In this document: positions 9,349-18,188 of the stretch, piece by piece
Position numbering within the stretch: position 1 is the first letter of the stretch
Layout of the letters: the number at the start of each line of letters is the position of its first letter
Assembly: GCF_000271845.1 (NCBI RefSeq)
Contig: NZ_JH719395.1
Coordinates: 1-64,000, forward strand
Origin: Rhizobium leguminosarum bv. trifolii WSM2297
Lineage (GTDB): Bacteria > Pseudomonadota > Alphaproteobacteria > Rhizobiales > Rhizobiaceae
Reading direction: 5' to 3'
DNA: 64,000 nucleotides
Made by a program: the position numbers and the translations under genes
Notes under the pieces: model-generated
The model's input: only the letters and a program-made list of their open reading frames with translations
Told to the model about the DNA's origin: nothing
Database searches by the model: none

Positions 9349-10086
9349 TCACATCTTCCGCGCTGAAACGAGCAAGAAGGGAGGTCGGCGGCGCTGATCG
9401 GCCAGGCGTGGCCACTTGCTGATCGCATCGTCATCAGGCACCGGTTCCAGCACCTTCTCGATGACGAAGCCGCACTCGATCAGGACGTTCAGATAGGTGC
9501 TGATCGTCCGGTGTTGACGAGGTACCTCCAGTCCAAGCCACCGGATTAAGCGGCTTCCTTCTTCGGAATAGTGGTCCACCGGCCAATGGGCGCGTTCCCC
9601 GTCGGCATCGGTCTGCCACTCGCGGCGGGCGCAGGTCACGATCGGATGCTCGACCGAGAAGACAAACCGGGCGTCAGGTTTCAATGCCCGCCAGACATTT
9701 TTGACGAGCTTGTCGTAAGGCTCGACATAATGGAGAGCCAGGCTGCTCACCACCAGATCGTAACTATTCTCCGGCAGTTCCAGCGTCTCGAGAGGCTGCA
9801 CCAGAAAACGGGCCCTGGGATGAACGGATGAGCGTGTTGCCTCAGCGATCATGCGCTCGGAGGCATCAATGCCGAGGACGTCCCGTGCGCCTTTCGCGCA
9901 GAGATCGCGGACCATGTCTCCGGCGCCGCAGCCGAGATCGGCGATAACGAGGTTTTCAGGGTTCGGAATGAGAGACCAGATCGCCGGTCTCTCGAGAACC
10001 TCATTCAGACGGCCCGGCGCCGAACGCATGTCCTGATAAGCCGAGAAAAGGTTATCGTCATCGTAAAGAGGCAGGTCGTCGGACAT
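9349..10086 (-). CDS. Class I SAM-dependent methyltransferase
   Basis: A 245-residue methyltransferase with motif I VIADLGCGAGD at about residues 47-57, an acidic post-I position in LGIDASERMIAEA, and a motif IV-like YDLVVSSLALHYVEPY. The substrate is unknown; the overall pattern is of small-molecule methyltransferases of the UbiE/bioC type. The start at 10086 (MSDDLPLYDD) is chosen over the in-frame codon at 10134 because homologues begin near this point; the ribosome site is weak. It is convergent with the aminotransferase gene and followed by a mosaic repeat. Confidence 0.82.
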   Translation of the reverse strand: MSDDLPLYDDDNLFSAYQDMRSAPGRLNEVLERPAIWSLIPNPENLVIADLGCGAGDMVRDLCAKGARDVLGIDASERMIAEATRSSVHPRARFLVQPLETLELPENSYDLVVSSLALHYVEPYDKLVKNVWRALKPDARFVFSVEHPIVTCARREWQTDADGERAHWPVDHYSEEGSRLIRWLGLEVPRQHRTISTYLNVLIECGFVIEKVLEPVPDDDAISKWPRLADQRRRPPFLLVSARKM

Positions 10087-10259
10087 GTCTTGGCCCCGGA
10101 TTTGAACAGCGCCTATCTCCGCGATGTGAAACAAAGATGACAGCTTTCATCCGGTGTTTCGATCTCGTGCTGGCAAACAGCCGTCGCTCAGCTTGGGGCG
10201 CCCACGACGGGCTTTGCCTCGGCAGCGGCCTGATCCTGGATCTTTCCATGATCTGCGGC

Positions 10260-10429
10260 CACCCCCCTCTGCCCTGCCGGGCATCTCCCCCACAAGGAGG
10301 GAGATTGGCTGGGCGCGATGGCTTGCTCAAACAACTGGCCGTCAAACGGATCGTAAAATAAGGGCGAGGCATGGCTTCTTGCTGATCTCCCCCCTTGTGG
10401 GGGAGATGCCCGGCAGGGCAGAGGGGGTG
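10260..10429. repeat. Palindromic mosaic repeat, type B copy 1
   Basis: Long arms built on CCCTCTGCCCTGCCGGGCAT and its complement near 10401-10427 enclose a core starting GAGATTGGCTGGGCGCGATG. The arms could pair over about 30 bases. It has the same orientation as the copy at 15.7 kb and the opposite orientation to those at 37.7 and 41.6 kb. It occupies the 396-base gap between the methyltransferase and the LysR gene. Confidence 0.88.
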
Positions 10430-10482
10430 CTCGCCACCTGAGCCTGAGCTTCCCTCCCAAGGAATGCAAGAGCGGGCCCCCA

Positions 10483-11385
10483 TCACGTCATCCACTTCCG
10501 ATGCTCCGCAAATCTCTCCGCCAACAGATCGATGAACAGCCGCACCTTTGTCGGCAGATGGCTGCGGTTGGGATAGACGGCGTTGATGTTGAATTCGACC
10601 GGCCTGTAGGCCGGCATCATCTTCACCAGCCGGCCTTCGGCGATGTCGTCGAACACCACGAAACTCGGCGCCAGGAAGATGCCTTGCCCATCGATCGTCA
10701 GGAAACGCAGCATCTCGGCGCTGTTGGAGACGACGTTGCCGTCGATCTTGACGCTCTCCTGCCGGCCTTCGCCATCCTCGAAACGCCATTCCTCGCCATA
10801 GGGATAATAGGCATATTGTAGGCAATTGTGATCGGCGACCTCGGCCGGCCTTTGCGGCATCGGATGGCTCTCGAAATAGGCCGGCGAGCAGACGAGCATA
10901 TGGCGCCAGGGCGTCAGCTTGCGCGCGACCAGTGATGAATCTGGCGGCGGCACGGTGCGCATCACCAGGTCGTAGCCGTCCTCGATCATGTCGACCATCC
11001 GCTCGCCGACGCTGAAATCGAGCGAGATCGAAGGGTAAAGCGCCATATATTCGCTGACGACCGGCAGCAGGAAACGCACGATGGCGCTGCTTGTATAGAC
11101 CTTCAGCGTGCCGCGCGGCGTGGTGCTGAGCGCGCCTGCCGTCCGGTCCGCCTCATCGAGTTCGGCAAGGATCTGCGACGAGCGTTCATAGTAATATTTG
11201 CCGGTTTCCGTCAGGCTGACCTTGCGTGTCGTGCGGTTGAGAAGCCGCACGCCGAGCCGATCCTCCAGCGATTGCACATGATTGCCCACCATGGTCACCG
11301 ACATGTTGAGCCGTCGCGCGGCGGCGGAAAAACCGCCGCATTCCACCACCTTGCCAAAGACGGCGAGGCTTGTCAGTCGATCCAT
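10483..11385 (-). CDS. LysR-family transcriptional regulator
   Basis: A 300-residue LysR regulator of the CrgA/DsdC-like branch: helix-turn-helix at about residues 1-60 with SAAARRLNMSVTMVGNHVQSL in shortened form, then RLLNRTTRKVSLTETG leading into the effector domain, with the motif DGYDLVMRTVPPPDSSL. It is divergent from the EmrA-like gene with 138 bases between starts, so control of that efflux operon is the natural inference. The ribosome site GAGGGC supports the start. Confidence 0.9.
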   Translation of the reverse strand: MDRLTSLAVFGKVVECGGFSAAARRLNMSVTMVGNHVQSLEDRLGVRLLNRTTRKVSLTETGKYYYERSSQILAELDEADRTAGALSTTPRGTLKVYTSSAIVRFLLPVVSEYMALYPSISLDFSVGERMVDMIEDGYDLVMRTVPPPDSSLVARKLTPWRHMLVCSPAYFESHPMPQRPAEVADHNCLQYAYYPYGEEWRFEDGEGRQESVKIDGNVVSNSAEMLRFLTIDGQGIFLAPSFVVFDDIAEGRLVKMMPAYRPVEFNINAVYPNRSHLPTKVRLFIDLLAERFAEHRKWMT

Positions 11386-11523
11386 GTTGCCCTCGGATTA
11401 TCCGCTGAGAGTTGATGATCCTTCCCGATTTAAGCAGATTATCAGATTGAGTGGCAGGGTGCATTTTCCCTCTCGTCGATTACGGCCTCTCAGAAAACGG
11501 GGCAAAGACGAAGGAGAAGGACA

Positions 11524-12750
11524 ATGGTCGAGTTACCCCGCACGGACGTTTTCGAAAATGCCAAACAGGCCGAGCGGATATTGGCCGAGGAGGCCGCCAG
11601 GGCCCCGGCTGCCGAGGCGCCTTCCATGCCGGTTGCCGAAGCACCGGTCGCGGACGCTCCCAAGAAGACCGGCCGCCGGATGTTCAAGCGCGCCGTCATT
11701 GCCGCAGCACTGCTTGCCGGCGTCGCCTTCTCAGGCGATTTCGGCTACCGCTACTGGACGGTCGGCCGCTTCATCGAATCCACCGACGATGCCTATGTGA
11801 AGGCCGATTACACCACGGTCGCCCCGAAGGTCGCCGGCTACATCAGCCAGGTGCTGGTCAACGACAATGACGCGGTCAAAACAGGCCAGGTCTTGGCCCG
11901 CATCGACGACCGTGACTTCCAGGCCGCCCTGTCGCAGGCGAAGGCCGATGTAAAAGCCGCCGAAGCCGCGATCACCAATATCGACGCCCAGATCGCGCTG
12001 CAGCAGTCGATGATCGAACAGGCGAGGGCGACGACCGATGCTTCGCAGGCCTCGCTGGATTTTGCCGTCGCCGACGCCGCCCGCTCGGCCCGCCTGATCA
12101 CCAACGGCGCCGGCACGCAGTCCCGCGCCGAACAGACCCAGTCGGCCCGCGACCAGGCCGCCGCCGCCGTCGAGCGCGACCGGGCGGCTCTCGTCGCGGC
12201 TCAAAACAAGGTGCCGGTCCTTCAGAGCCAGCGCGAACAGACGATTGCCCAGCGCGACCGCGCGGCAGCGGCCGCCCACCAGGCCGAACTCAATCTTTCC
12301 TATAAAGATATCGTCGCTGCCGTCGACGGCACGGTCGGCGCCCGCTCGATCCGTGTCGGCCAGTATGTCACTTCGGGCACGCAGCTGATGGCCGTCGTGC
12401 CGCTGCATGCGGTCTATGTCGTCGCCAATTTCAAGGAAACCCAGCTGACCCACGTCCGCCCCGGCCAGCCGGTCGAAATCAAGGTCGACAGCTTTCCCGA
12501 CAAGGCGATCAGAGGCCATGTCGACAGCCTGTCGCCGGCCAGCGGCCTCGAATTTTCGCTGCTGCCGCCTGACAATGCCACCGGCAACTTCACCAAGATC
12601 GTCCAGCGCATCCCGGTCAAGATCGTCATCGACGACGAGGCTCTGATCGGCCTGTTGCGTTCCGGCATGTCGGTCGAACCCGAAATCGATACCAAAGCAG
12701 CCCAGACCGAGGCGGCAACAGGGGAGGGATTATCCAGCCACGCCGGATAA
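11524..12750 (+). CDS. emrA: EmrA/HlyD-family membrane fusion protein of a drug efflux pump
   Basis: A 408-residue periplasmic adaptor. A proline/alanine-rich cytoplasmic tail is followed by one membrane helix (about residues 55-75), a lipoyl half (VAPKVAGYISQVLVNDNDAV), a long Ala/Gln-rich coiled-coil hairpin (about 140-250) and the second lipoyl half plus beta-barrel (TVGARSIRVGQYVTSG onward). It links an inner-membrane DHA2 transporter to an outer-membrane channel. The transporter gene follows after 78 bases; no TolC-type channel is adjacent. A strong GAAGGAGAAGG ribosome site supports the start. Confidence 0.9.
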   Translation: MVELPRTDVFENAKQAERILAEEAARAPAAEAPSMPVAEAPVADAPKKTGRRMFKRAVIAAALLAGVAFSGDFGYRYWTVGRFIESTDDAYVKADYTTVAPKVAGYISQVLVNDNDAVKTGQVLARIDDRDFQAALSQAKADVKAAEAAITNIDAQIALQQSMIEQARATTDASQASLDFAVADAARSARLITNGAGTQSRAEQTQSARDQAAAAVERDRAALVAAQNKVPVLQSQREQTIAQRDRAAAAAHQAELNLSYKDIVAAVDGTVGARSIRVGQYVTSGTQLMAVVPLHAVYVVANFKETQLTHVRPGQPVEIKVDSFPDKAIRGHVDSLSPASGLEFSLLPPDNATGNFTKIVQRIPVKIVIDDEALIGLLRSGMSVEPEIDTKAAQTEAATGEGLSSHAG

Positions 12751-12828
12751 TTCTTCCGCCTTTATCCGAATTATCGCCCGAACCCCGTCATGAGAAGGTT
12801 TTCCGTGAGAACCGGAAAGAGATCAGCC

Positions 12829-14448
12829 ATGGCCACTCTTCAGATCGCTGCAAACAGCAATTCACCGGCGCGCCCCGCCGTCGCGGCGTCCGCCCAACCC
12901 GCCGCCATTAGCCCGGTCCGCATGTGGATGGCCGTCGTCGGCTCCACGCTCGGTGCCTTCATGGCGGTCCTCAATATCCAGATCGTCAACGCCTCGCTTG
13001 CCGATATCCAGGGCGCCATCGGCGCCGGCAGCGATGACGGCGGCTGGATCTCGACCTCCTACCTTATCGCCGAGATCGTCGTCATTCCGCTCAGCGCTTG
13101 GCTGGCGCGGGTCTTCTCGCTGCGCAACTATCTGCTGGTCAATGCCGTCCTCTTTCTGATCTTTTCGGTCGCCTGCGCCTTCGCAGCCAATCTGCAGCAG
13201 ATGATCATCCTGCGCGCCATTCAGGGCTTTTCCGGCGGCGTGCTGATCCCGATGGCCTTCACCATCATCATCACGCTGCTGCCCAAGCCCAAGCAACCGA
13301 TCGGCCTTGCCCTCTTTGCCCTGTCTGCCACCTTCGCACCGGCGATCGGCCCGACGATCGGCGGTTACCTCACCGAGAACTGGGGCTGGGAATATATCTT
13401 CTACGTCAACCTGGTGCCGGGCGCGCTGATGATCGGCATGCTCTTTGCCTCGCTCGACCGGGCGCCGATGAATCTGAAACTGCTCGCCAAGGGCGACTGG
13501 CCTGGTATCGTCACCATGGCGATCGGCCTGGCAGCCCTGCAGACCGTGCTGGAAGAGGGCAATAAGGAAGACTGGTTCGGCTCCGACTTCATCACCCAAC
13601 TGTCTGTTATCGCCGCCGTCTCGCTGACGCTGTTCATCGTCATCGAGCTGAAGACCGCCCAGCCGCTGTTGAACCTGCGCCTGCTGGTGCGGCGCAACTT
13701 CGGCTTCGGCATTGTCGCGAACTTCCTGCTCGGCATTGCGCTTTACGGTTCGGTCTTCGTGCTGCCGATCTATCTCACCCGCATCCAGGGCTATAATTCC
13801 GAGCAGATCGGCATGGTTCTGGCCTGGACCGGCATTCCGCAGCTGCTGCTGATCCCGCTGGTGCCGCGCCTGATGAAGCGTTTCGACGTCCGCCTGCTGA
13901 TCGTCGTCGGCTTTGCGCTGTTTGCCGCCTCGAATTTCATGAATGTGCATATGACCGGCGATTATGCGAGCGACCAGCTGTTCTGGCCGAACATCGTGCG
14001 CGCCATCGGTCAGGCGCTGGTCTTCACCCCGCTCTCGGCGATCGCCACATCAGGCGTCGAGCAGGAGAATGCCGGCTCGGCCTCCGCGCTCTTCAACATG
14101 ATGCGCAATCTCGGCGGCGCGGTCGGCATCGCTTCGCTGCAGACCTTCCTGTCGAAGCGCGAACAGTTCCACTCGAACATCCTGACCCATTCGGTCTCGG
14201 TTTTCGAGGAAGCCACCCGTGACCGTGTTGCGAGGCTCACCGCCTACTTCATGAGCCACGGTGTCAGCGATCAGGCGCTCGCCAGCCACAAGGCCGTCGT
14301 TGCCATCGCGCTCAAAATACGCAAGCAGGCCAATATCATGGCCTTCAGCGACACCTTCTTCCTGCTCGGCGTCGCCCTCGTCGTCGCCCTACTCGCAACC
14401 CTGCTTCTGAGAAAACCCGGTCAGCTCTCCGGCGGCGGCGCTCATTAG
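12829..14448 (+). CDS. emrB: EmrB/QacA-type DHA2 multidrug MFS transporter
   Basis: A 539-residue major-facilitator protein of the 14-helix DHA2 family. The first helix holds WMAVVGSTLGAFMAVLNIQI, followed by the family signature LADIQGAIGAGSDDGGWISTSY and, further on, the antiporter-type GPTIGGYLTENWGWEYIFYVN. It would drive proton-coupled drug export with the EmrA-like protein just upstream. The ATG at 12829 with GGAAAGAGATCAGCC before it is preferred to the upstream in-frame codon at 12790. The last helix ends close to the C-terminus as expected. Confidence 0.9.
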   Translation: MATLQIAANSNSPARPAVAASAQPAAISPVRMWMAVVGSTLGAFMAVLNIQIVNASLADIQGAIGAGSDDGGWISTSYLIAEIVVIPLSAWLARVFSLRNYLLVNAVLFLIFSVACAFAANLQQMIILRAIQGFSGGVLIPMAFTIIITLLPKPKQPIGLALFALSATFAPAIGPTIGGYLTENWGWEYIFYVNLVPGALMIGMLFASLDRAPMNLKLLAKGDWPGIVTMAIGLAALQTVLEEGNKEDWFGSDFITQLSVIAAVSLTLFIVIELKTAQPLLNLRLLVRRNFGFGIVANFLLGIALYGSVFVLPIYLTRIQGYNSEQIGMVLAWTGIPQLLLIPLVPRLMKRFDVRLLIVVGFALFAASNFMNVHMTGDYASDQLFWPNIVRAIGQALVFTPLSAIATSGVEQENAGSASALFNMMRNLGGAVGIASLQTFLSKREQFHSNILTHSVSVFEEATRDRVARLTAYFMSHGVSDQALASHKAVVAIALKIRKQANIMAFSDTFFLLGVALVVALLATLLLRKPGQLSGGGAH

Positions 14449-14481
14449 AGCGTCGTCGGCCCCACGAAGGAGGAGAAAGCC

Positions 14482-15666
14482 ATGACATCAGCCATCGCTC
14501 AGCCAAAGGCCGCCGGCAACGCCGTCAGCACCGGTGCGCTGCTCTCCGTCATCGAGTGGCTCTCCGGCGACGAATGCCACGCGCTCGACGAAGCGGGCCT
14601 CGTCTCCGGCCTCGGCCGCAGGCTCCAGGCGCTCGGGCTCCCGATCGACCGCTTGACCCTGCATCTGATGACGCTGCATCCCGAACTCATCGGCCGCACC
14701 ATCGCCTGGGCGCCGGGCGAGCCGGTCGAGATCCACGACCGCGAACACGGCGCCCGGGTCGCCATATCGAATACGCCGCTGCGCAAGGTGATGGAAACCC
14801 GCGAGCCGCTGGTCGTCGGTGTCGGTGAGAGCGTGCATGGCCGCTGGCAGCATATCGATGTCTTTGCCGACCGCGGCCTGATGCAGCTGGTCATCACGCC
14901 GCTCTGCAATGTCGACGGCCCGGTCAGCGCCGCCGTCTTCGGCACCAGGCGGCCGGGCGGCTTCACCGCCGCTGAGCAGCAACTGATCGAACGCATCCTG
15001 CCGGCGCTGCGCAACACCAGCGAACTGCGCATTCTGCGCCAGGTCGAACTCAGCCTGCTCGATACCTATATCGGCCCGCTGACGGCAAGCCGGATCCTGG
15101 CCGGCCGCATCCGCCGCGACGAAATCGAATCGATGGAGGCGGCGCTGCTGCTTTGCGACTTGCGCGGCTTTACCGAACTGTCGAACCGGCTGCCCGGCAG
15201 CACCGTGCTCGGACTGCTCAATGCCTATTTCGACAGGATCGTGCCGGCGATCACCCGCGAGGGCGGCGAACTGCTGAAATTCATGGGCGACGCCGTGCTC
15301 GCCTTCTTTCCCGGTTATGACGCCGCCCATTCCTGCGGCGCAGCTCTCACCTCGGCCCGCGCCATCCTCGATGAGATCGATCATTTCCAGTATCAAGGCA
15401 TCGGCGTGAAGGCCGGCATCGCCCTGCACTATGGCGAGGTCAGCTACGGCAATATCGGCTCCGGCCGCCGCCTCGACTTCACCCTGATCGGCCGCGACGT
15501 CAACCTGGTCAGCCGCATCCAGACCGCCTGCAGCGAGTTGGGCGAGCCCTTGCTGATGTCGGATCCGTTCCGCAAAGAGGCCGGGGCAGGGGATGCCGTC
15601 ACCGCCGGGGCTCACCGGCTGAAGGGGTTTGCGGAGACGGTGGAGCTGTTTACCATCGAGGGGTAG
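14482..15666 (+). CDS. Class III adenylate cyclase with GAF-like N-terminal domain
   Basis: A 394-residue cytosolic protein. Residues 1-190 look like a GAF-type sensor region; the catalytic domain occupies about 210-394. Both metal aspartates are present, in LLCDLRGFTELSNR and FMGDAVLAFF. The adenine-specifying pair is seen as the Lys of LLKFMGD and the Asp of RLDFTLIGRDVN, and the transition-state Asn and Arg lie in NLVSRIQ, so the enzyme should be active and ATP-specific. It begins 33 bases after emrB with an AAGGAGGAGAAAG site, so it is likely co-transcribed with the efflux genes. What the sensor region binds is unknown. Confidence 0.88.
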   Translation: MTSAIAQPKAAGNAVSTGALLSVIEWLSGDECHALDEAGLVSGLGRRLQALGLPIDRLTLHLMTLHPELIGRTIAWAPGEPVEIHDREHGARVAISNTPLRKVMETREPLVVGVGESVHGRWQHIDVFADRGLMQLVITPLCNVDGPVSAAVFGTRRPGGFTAAEQQLIERILPALRNTSELRILRQVELSLLDTYIGPLTASRILAGRIRRDEIESMEAALLLCDLRGFTELSNRLPGSTVLGLLNAYFDRIVPAITREGGELLKFMGDAVLAFFPGYDAAHSCGAALTSARAILDEIDHFQYQGIGVKAGIALHYGEVSYGNIGSGRRLDFTLIGRDVNLVSRIQTACSELGEPLLMSDPFRKEAGAGDAVTAGAHRLKGFAETVELFTIEG

Positions 15667-15676
15667 GCGCGGGTGG

Positions 15677-15847
15677 CACCCCCCTCTGCCCTGCCGGGCA
15701 TCTCCCCCACAGGTGGGGAGATTGGCTGGGAGCGATGGTTTCCTCAAACAACAGGTCGTCACATGAATCGCTAATTTAGGGCGGGGTATAGCTTTTTGCT
15801 GATCTCCCCCCTTGTGGAGGAGTTGCCCGGCAGGGCAGAGGGGGGTG
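15677..15847. repeat. Palindromic mosaic repeat, type B copy 2
   Basis: Same arms and same orientation as the 10.26 kb copy, with a recognisably related core (GAGATTGGCTGGGAGCGATG to TTTTTGCTGATCTCCCCCC). It lies between the cyclase gene and nadE and ends about 70 bases before the nadE start, so its hairpin could serve as a transcript boundary. Confidence 0.88.
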
Positions 15848-15918
15848 CCACACACTTTACCCTTCCCCTATCTTTCCGCCATAGTGCGCGCAAATCCACC
15901 ACACTGAGGAAACCACCC

Positions 15919-16752
15919 ATGACCGTGCTGTCCGACGAACAAGGCGAGATCATCCGGGAACTCGGCGTCGCCGCCGATATCGATCCTGAGCATGAGATCG
16001 AGCGGCGAACCGCCTTTCTCAAGGATTATCTCGTGGCGTCGGGCATGCGCGGCTATGTGCTCGGCATCAGCGGCGGCGTCGATTCGCTGACGGCGGCGCT
16101 GATTGCCCAGAAGGCGGTGCGCGAGCTGCGCGACAGCGGCCATGCGGCTGAGTTCATGGCCGTGCGTCTTCCCTATGGCGTCCAGGCCGATGAGGCCGAT
16201 GCGGAGAGGGCGCTGGCAACGGTCGGCGCCGATCGCTCGATGGTGGTCAATATCAAGGCGGCGGCGGATGCGATGCTGGCCGCCGCCCAAAACGGCGGCC
16301 TCGCCTTTGCCGATGCCGGGAGGCAGGATTTCATCCTCGGCAACATCAAGGCCCGCCAGCGCATGATCGCCCAGTTTGCGCTTGCCGGCGCGCTCAGCAG
16401 CCTGGTCATCGGCACCGACCATGCGGCGGAAGCGGTCATGGGCTTCTTCACCAAGTTCGGCGATGGCGCCGCCGATATCCTGCCGCTCGCCGGCCTCAAC
16501 AAGCGCCGCGTCCGCCTGCTGGCAAAGCGGCTCGGCGCCCCTGATGAGCTGGTCTTCAAGGTGCCGACAGCCGATCTCGAGGACCAGCGGCCGCTGCGTC
16601 CCGACGAGGAGGCCTATGGCGTCAGCTATGACGAGATCGACGATTTTCTCGAAGGCAAGCCGGTCGGCGAGCTCGCTCGCCGCCGGATCCTTGCCGCCTA
16701 TCGCGCCACTGCCCATAAGCGCGCTTTGCCTGTGGCCGTCAACACGCTCTGA
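15919..16752 (+). CDS. nadE: NH3-dependent NAD+ synthetase
   Basis: A 277-residue ATP-pyrophosphatase-fold enzyme that amidates deamido-NAD to NAD in the last step of NAD synthesis. The P-loop SGGVDS is at residues 51-56, and the family segments VIGTDHAAEAVMGFFTKFGD and PLAGLNKRRVR are present. It lacks the N-terminal nitrilase (glutaminase) domain, so it should use free ammonia. ATG 15919 with GAGGAAA upstream gives the normal family length; the frame extends further upstream only through the repeat. Confidence 0.93.
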   Translation: MTVLSDEQGEIIRELGVAADIDPEHEIERRTAFLKDYLVASGMRGYVLGISGGVDSLTAALIAQKAVRELRDSGHAAEFMAVRLPYGVQADEADAERALATVGADRSMVVNIKAAADAMLAAAQNGGLAFADAGRQDFILGNIKARQRMIAQFALAGALSSLVIGTDHAAEAVMGFFTKFGDGAADILPLAGLNKRRVRLLAKRLGAPDELVFKVPTADLEDQRPLRPDEEAYGVSYDEIDDFLEGKPVGELARRRILAAYRATAHKRALPVAVNTL

Positions 16753-16763
16753 GGCGGTCGGCT

Positions 16764-17447
16764 TTACGGCCGCACCGGCTCGCCCGTCCGTCCGGCCGAG
16801 GCGAGATAGGCATGCGGTGCGAAATAGACGCCGTCGGCATCGAAGGCTTCGAGGTCTTCGGCCTGCAGCGCTTCGCGCACCTTCGGGCGTGCCGCCACGC
16901 GGGCCATGAAGCCGTGCAGGGCCGGCCATTGCTGGAGATCGATGCCGGTCCAGGGCGACCAGTTCAGGCAGACGAAGAGATAGGCGTCGGCCACGGTGAA
17001 GGCATCGCCGGTGAGATAGGGTCCGGCAAGCCGGCCATTCAGCCAGCCGAGCCGCTTCGAGATCAGCGCGCGGATCTCTTCATGCACGCTCGCATAGAGC
17101 GGATTGAACAGCAGCACCATCGGCTTGTGCAGCTCGGCGGTGATGAAATTGAGATAGGATTGCACTTCGTTGCGGCCGATATTGCCGACCTCGGGCAGCA
17201 TGACTCTCCCTTGCGGGATGCTGTCGGCGAGGAACTGCACGATCGCCGGCCCCTCGGTCAGCACCTTGCCGTCGTCGAGCATCAGCGCCGGCACATAGCC
17301 GTTGCCGTTGATCGTCAGGTAATCCTTGCCGTCGCTCGTTCTGTGGGTCTGCCGGTCGACCTGGACGAGCTCGATGTCGAGCCCCAGTTCCCGGCAGATG
17401 ATGTGCGGCGAAAGCGAGCATGCCGCGGCGTGCATATAGAGTTTCAT
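16764..17447 (-). CDS. Glutathione S-transferase (beta-class-like)
   Basis: A 227-residue GST. The N-terminal thioredoxin-like domain starts MKLYMHAAACSLSPHIICRE, where the Cys/Ser near residue 10 is the typical beta-class active site, and includes VPALMLDDGKVLTEGPAI (the cis-Pro and glutamyl-binding loop). The helical C-terminal domain has the capping-box pattern LTGDAFTVADAYLF. It acts in detoxification by conjugating or binding glutathione. It is divergent from the TetR gene and shares with it a palindromic operator, so it is probably repressed by that regulator. It is convergent with nadE, 11 bases apart. Confidence 0.88.
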   Translation of the reverse strand: MKLYMHAAACSLSPHIICRELGLDIELVQVDRQTHRTSDGKDYLTINGNGYVPALMLDDGKVLTEGPAIVQFLADSIPQGRVMLPEVGNIGRNEVQSYLNFITAELHKPMVLLFNPLYASVHEEIRALISKRLGWLNGRLAGPYLTGDAFTVADAYLFVCLNWSPWTGIDLQQWPALHGFMARVAARPKVREALQAEDLEAFDADGVYFAPHAYLASAGRTGEPVRP

Positions 17448-17519
17448 TGCGGTTTCCTCTCTCCATGTCCTGTCTCGGCCGGCGCTTATCAGCGGCCCGC
17501 CGATAGTGTTTGAATATTT

Positions 17520-17571
17520 GTACTGTTTCGCATAAAATAGCTTTCGTCAAGAATTTAATGCGAAACGGTAC
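17520..17571. promoter_or_regulatory. Palindromic operator between GST and TetR genes
   Basis: Arms GTACTGTTTCGCAT (17520-17533) and ATGCGAAACGGTAC (17558-17571) are complementary in 13 of 14 positions. The site lies between two divergent genes and ends only five bases before the TetR start codon, the usual position for an autoregulated TetR operator that also blocks the divergent promoter. The arm spacing of 24 bases is wide, so two dimers or two half-site pairs may be involved. Confidence 0.7.
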
Positions 17572-17576
17572 AGAAT

Positions 17577-18188
17577 ATGAAGGACGAGAAGAAACGCGGC
17601 CGGCCGAGGGCCTTCGACGCCAAGGCGGCGCTTGAGAAGGCGCGGGATGTGTTCTGGGACAAGGGATTCGCCGCCGCCTCGCTCGATAATCTGAGTGCGG
17701 CGACCAACCTCAACCGGCCGAGCCTTTACGGCGCATTCGGCGACAAGGAGGCTCTCTATCTCGATGCACTGGAAGGCTATCGGCAGGACGGCATGGACGT
17801 GTTGACGGAGGCGCTCGACCCGTCGCTGCCGCTGCGCGACAACATCGCCCGCGTCTATGCCGGGGCGCTGGCGATCTATCTGCAGGGTGAGACCGCCGCC
17901 CGCGGCTGTTTCCTGATCGGCACGGCGACAGTCGAGGCGGTCGAGCATGAGCGGGTCCGCGAGGTGCTCGGCCGCAGCCTCAACGATTTCGACGGCGAAA
18001 TCGAAAAGCGCATGCGCCTTGCCGTCGAACGCGGTGAGCTTGCCGAGGGCGCCGATCCGCGGATGCTGGCGAGACTCGCTTCCGCCGTCATGCATTCGCT
18101 TGCCGTGCGCGCCCGCGCCGGCGACAGCCGCGAAACGCTGGAGGCGATCGCCCGTTCAGGCGTCGAGCTGATCTGTGGACGGTCCTAA
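17577..18188 (+). CDS. TetR-family transcriptional regulator
   Basis: A 203-residue TetR regulator. The DNA-binding domain occupies about residues 8-65 with FDAKAALEKARDVFWDKGF, SLDNLSAATNLNRPSLYGAF and a following DKEALYLDAL helix; the rest is the helical ligand-binding core, with the C-terminal pattern of TetR_C. No ribosome site precedes the ATG, and the inverted repeat described here runs almost to the start codon. The gene's 3' end overlaps the convergent exporter gene by 33 bases. Its most likely targets are the divergent GST and itself, perhaps also the exporter. Confidence 0.9.
   Translation: MKDEKKRGRPRAFDAKAALEKARDVFWDKGFAAASLDNLSAATNLNRPSLYGAFGDKEALYLDALEGYRQDGMDVLTEALDPSLPLRDNIARVYAGALAIYLQGETAARGCFLIGTATVEAVEHERVREVLGRSLNDFDGEIEKRMRLAVERGELAEGADPRMLARLASAVMHSLAVRARAGDSRETLEAIARSGVELICGRS

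Noticed and set aside
14488..15855. 455-residue open frame antisense to the cyclase
   Set aside because: Shadow frame; it even runs through a type B palindrome, and the sense gene has all catalytic motifs.
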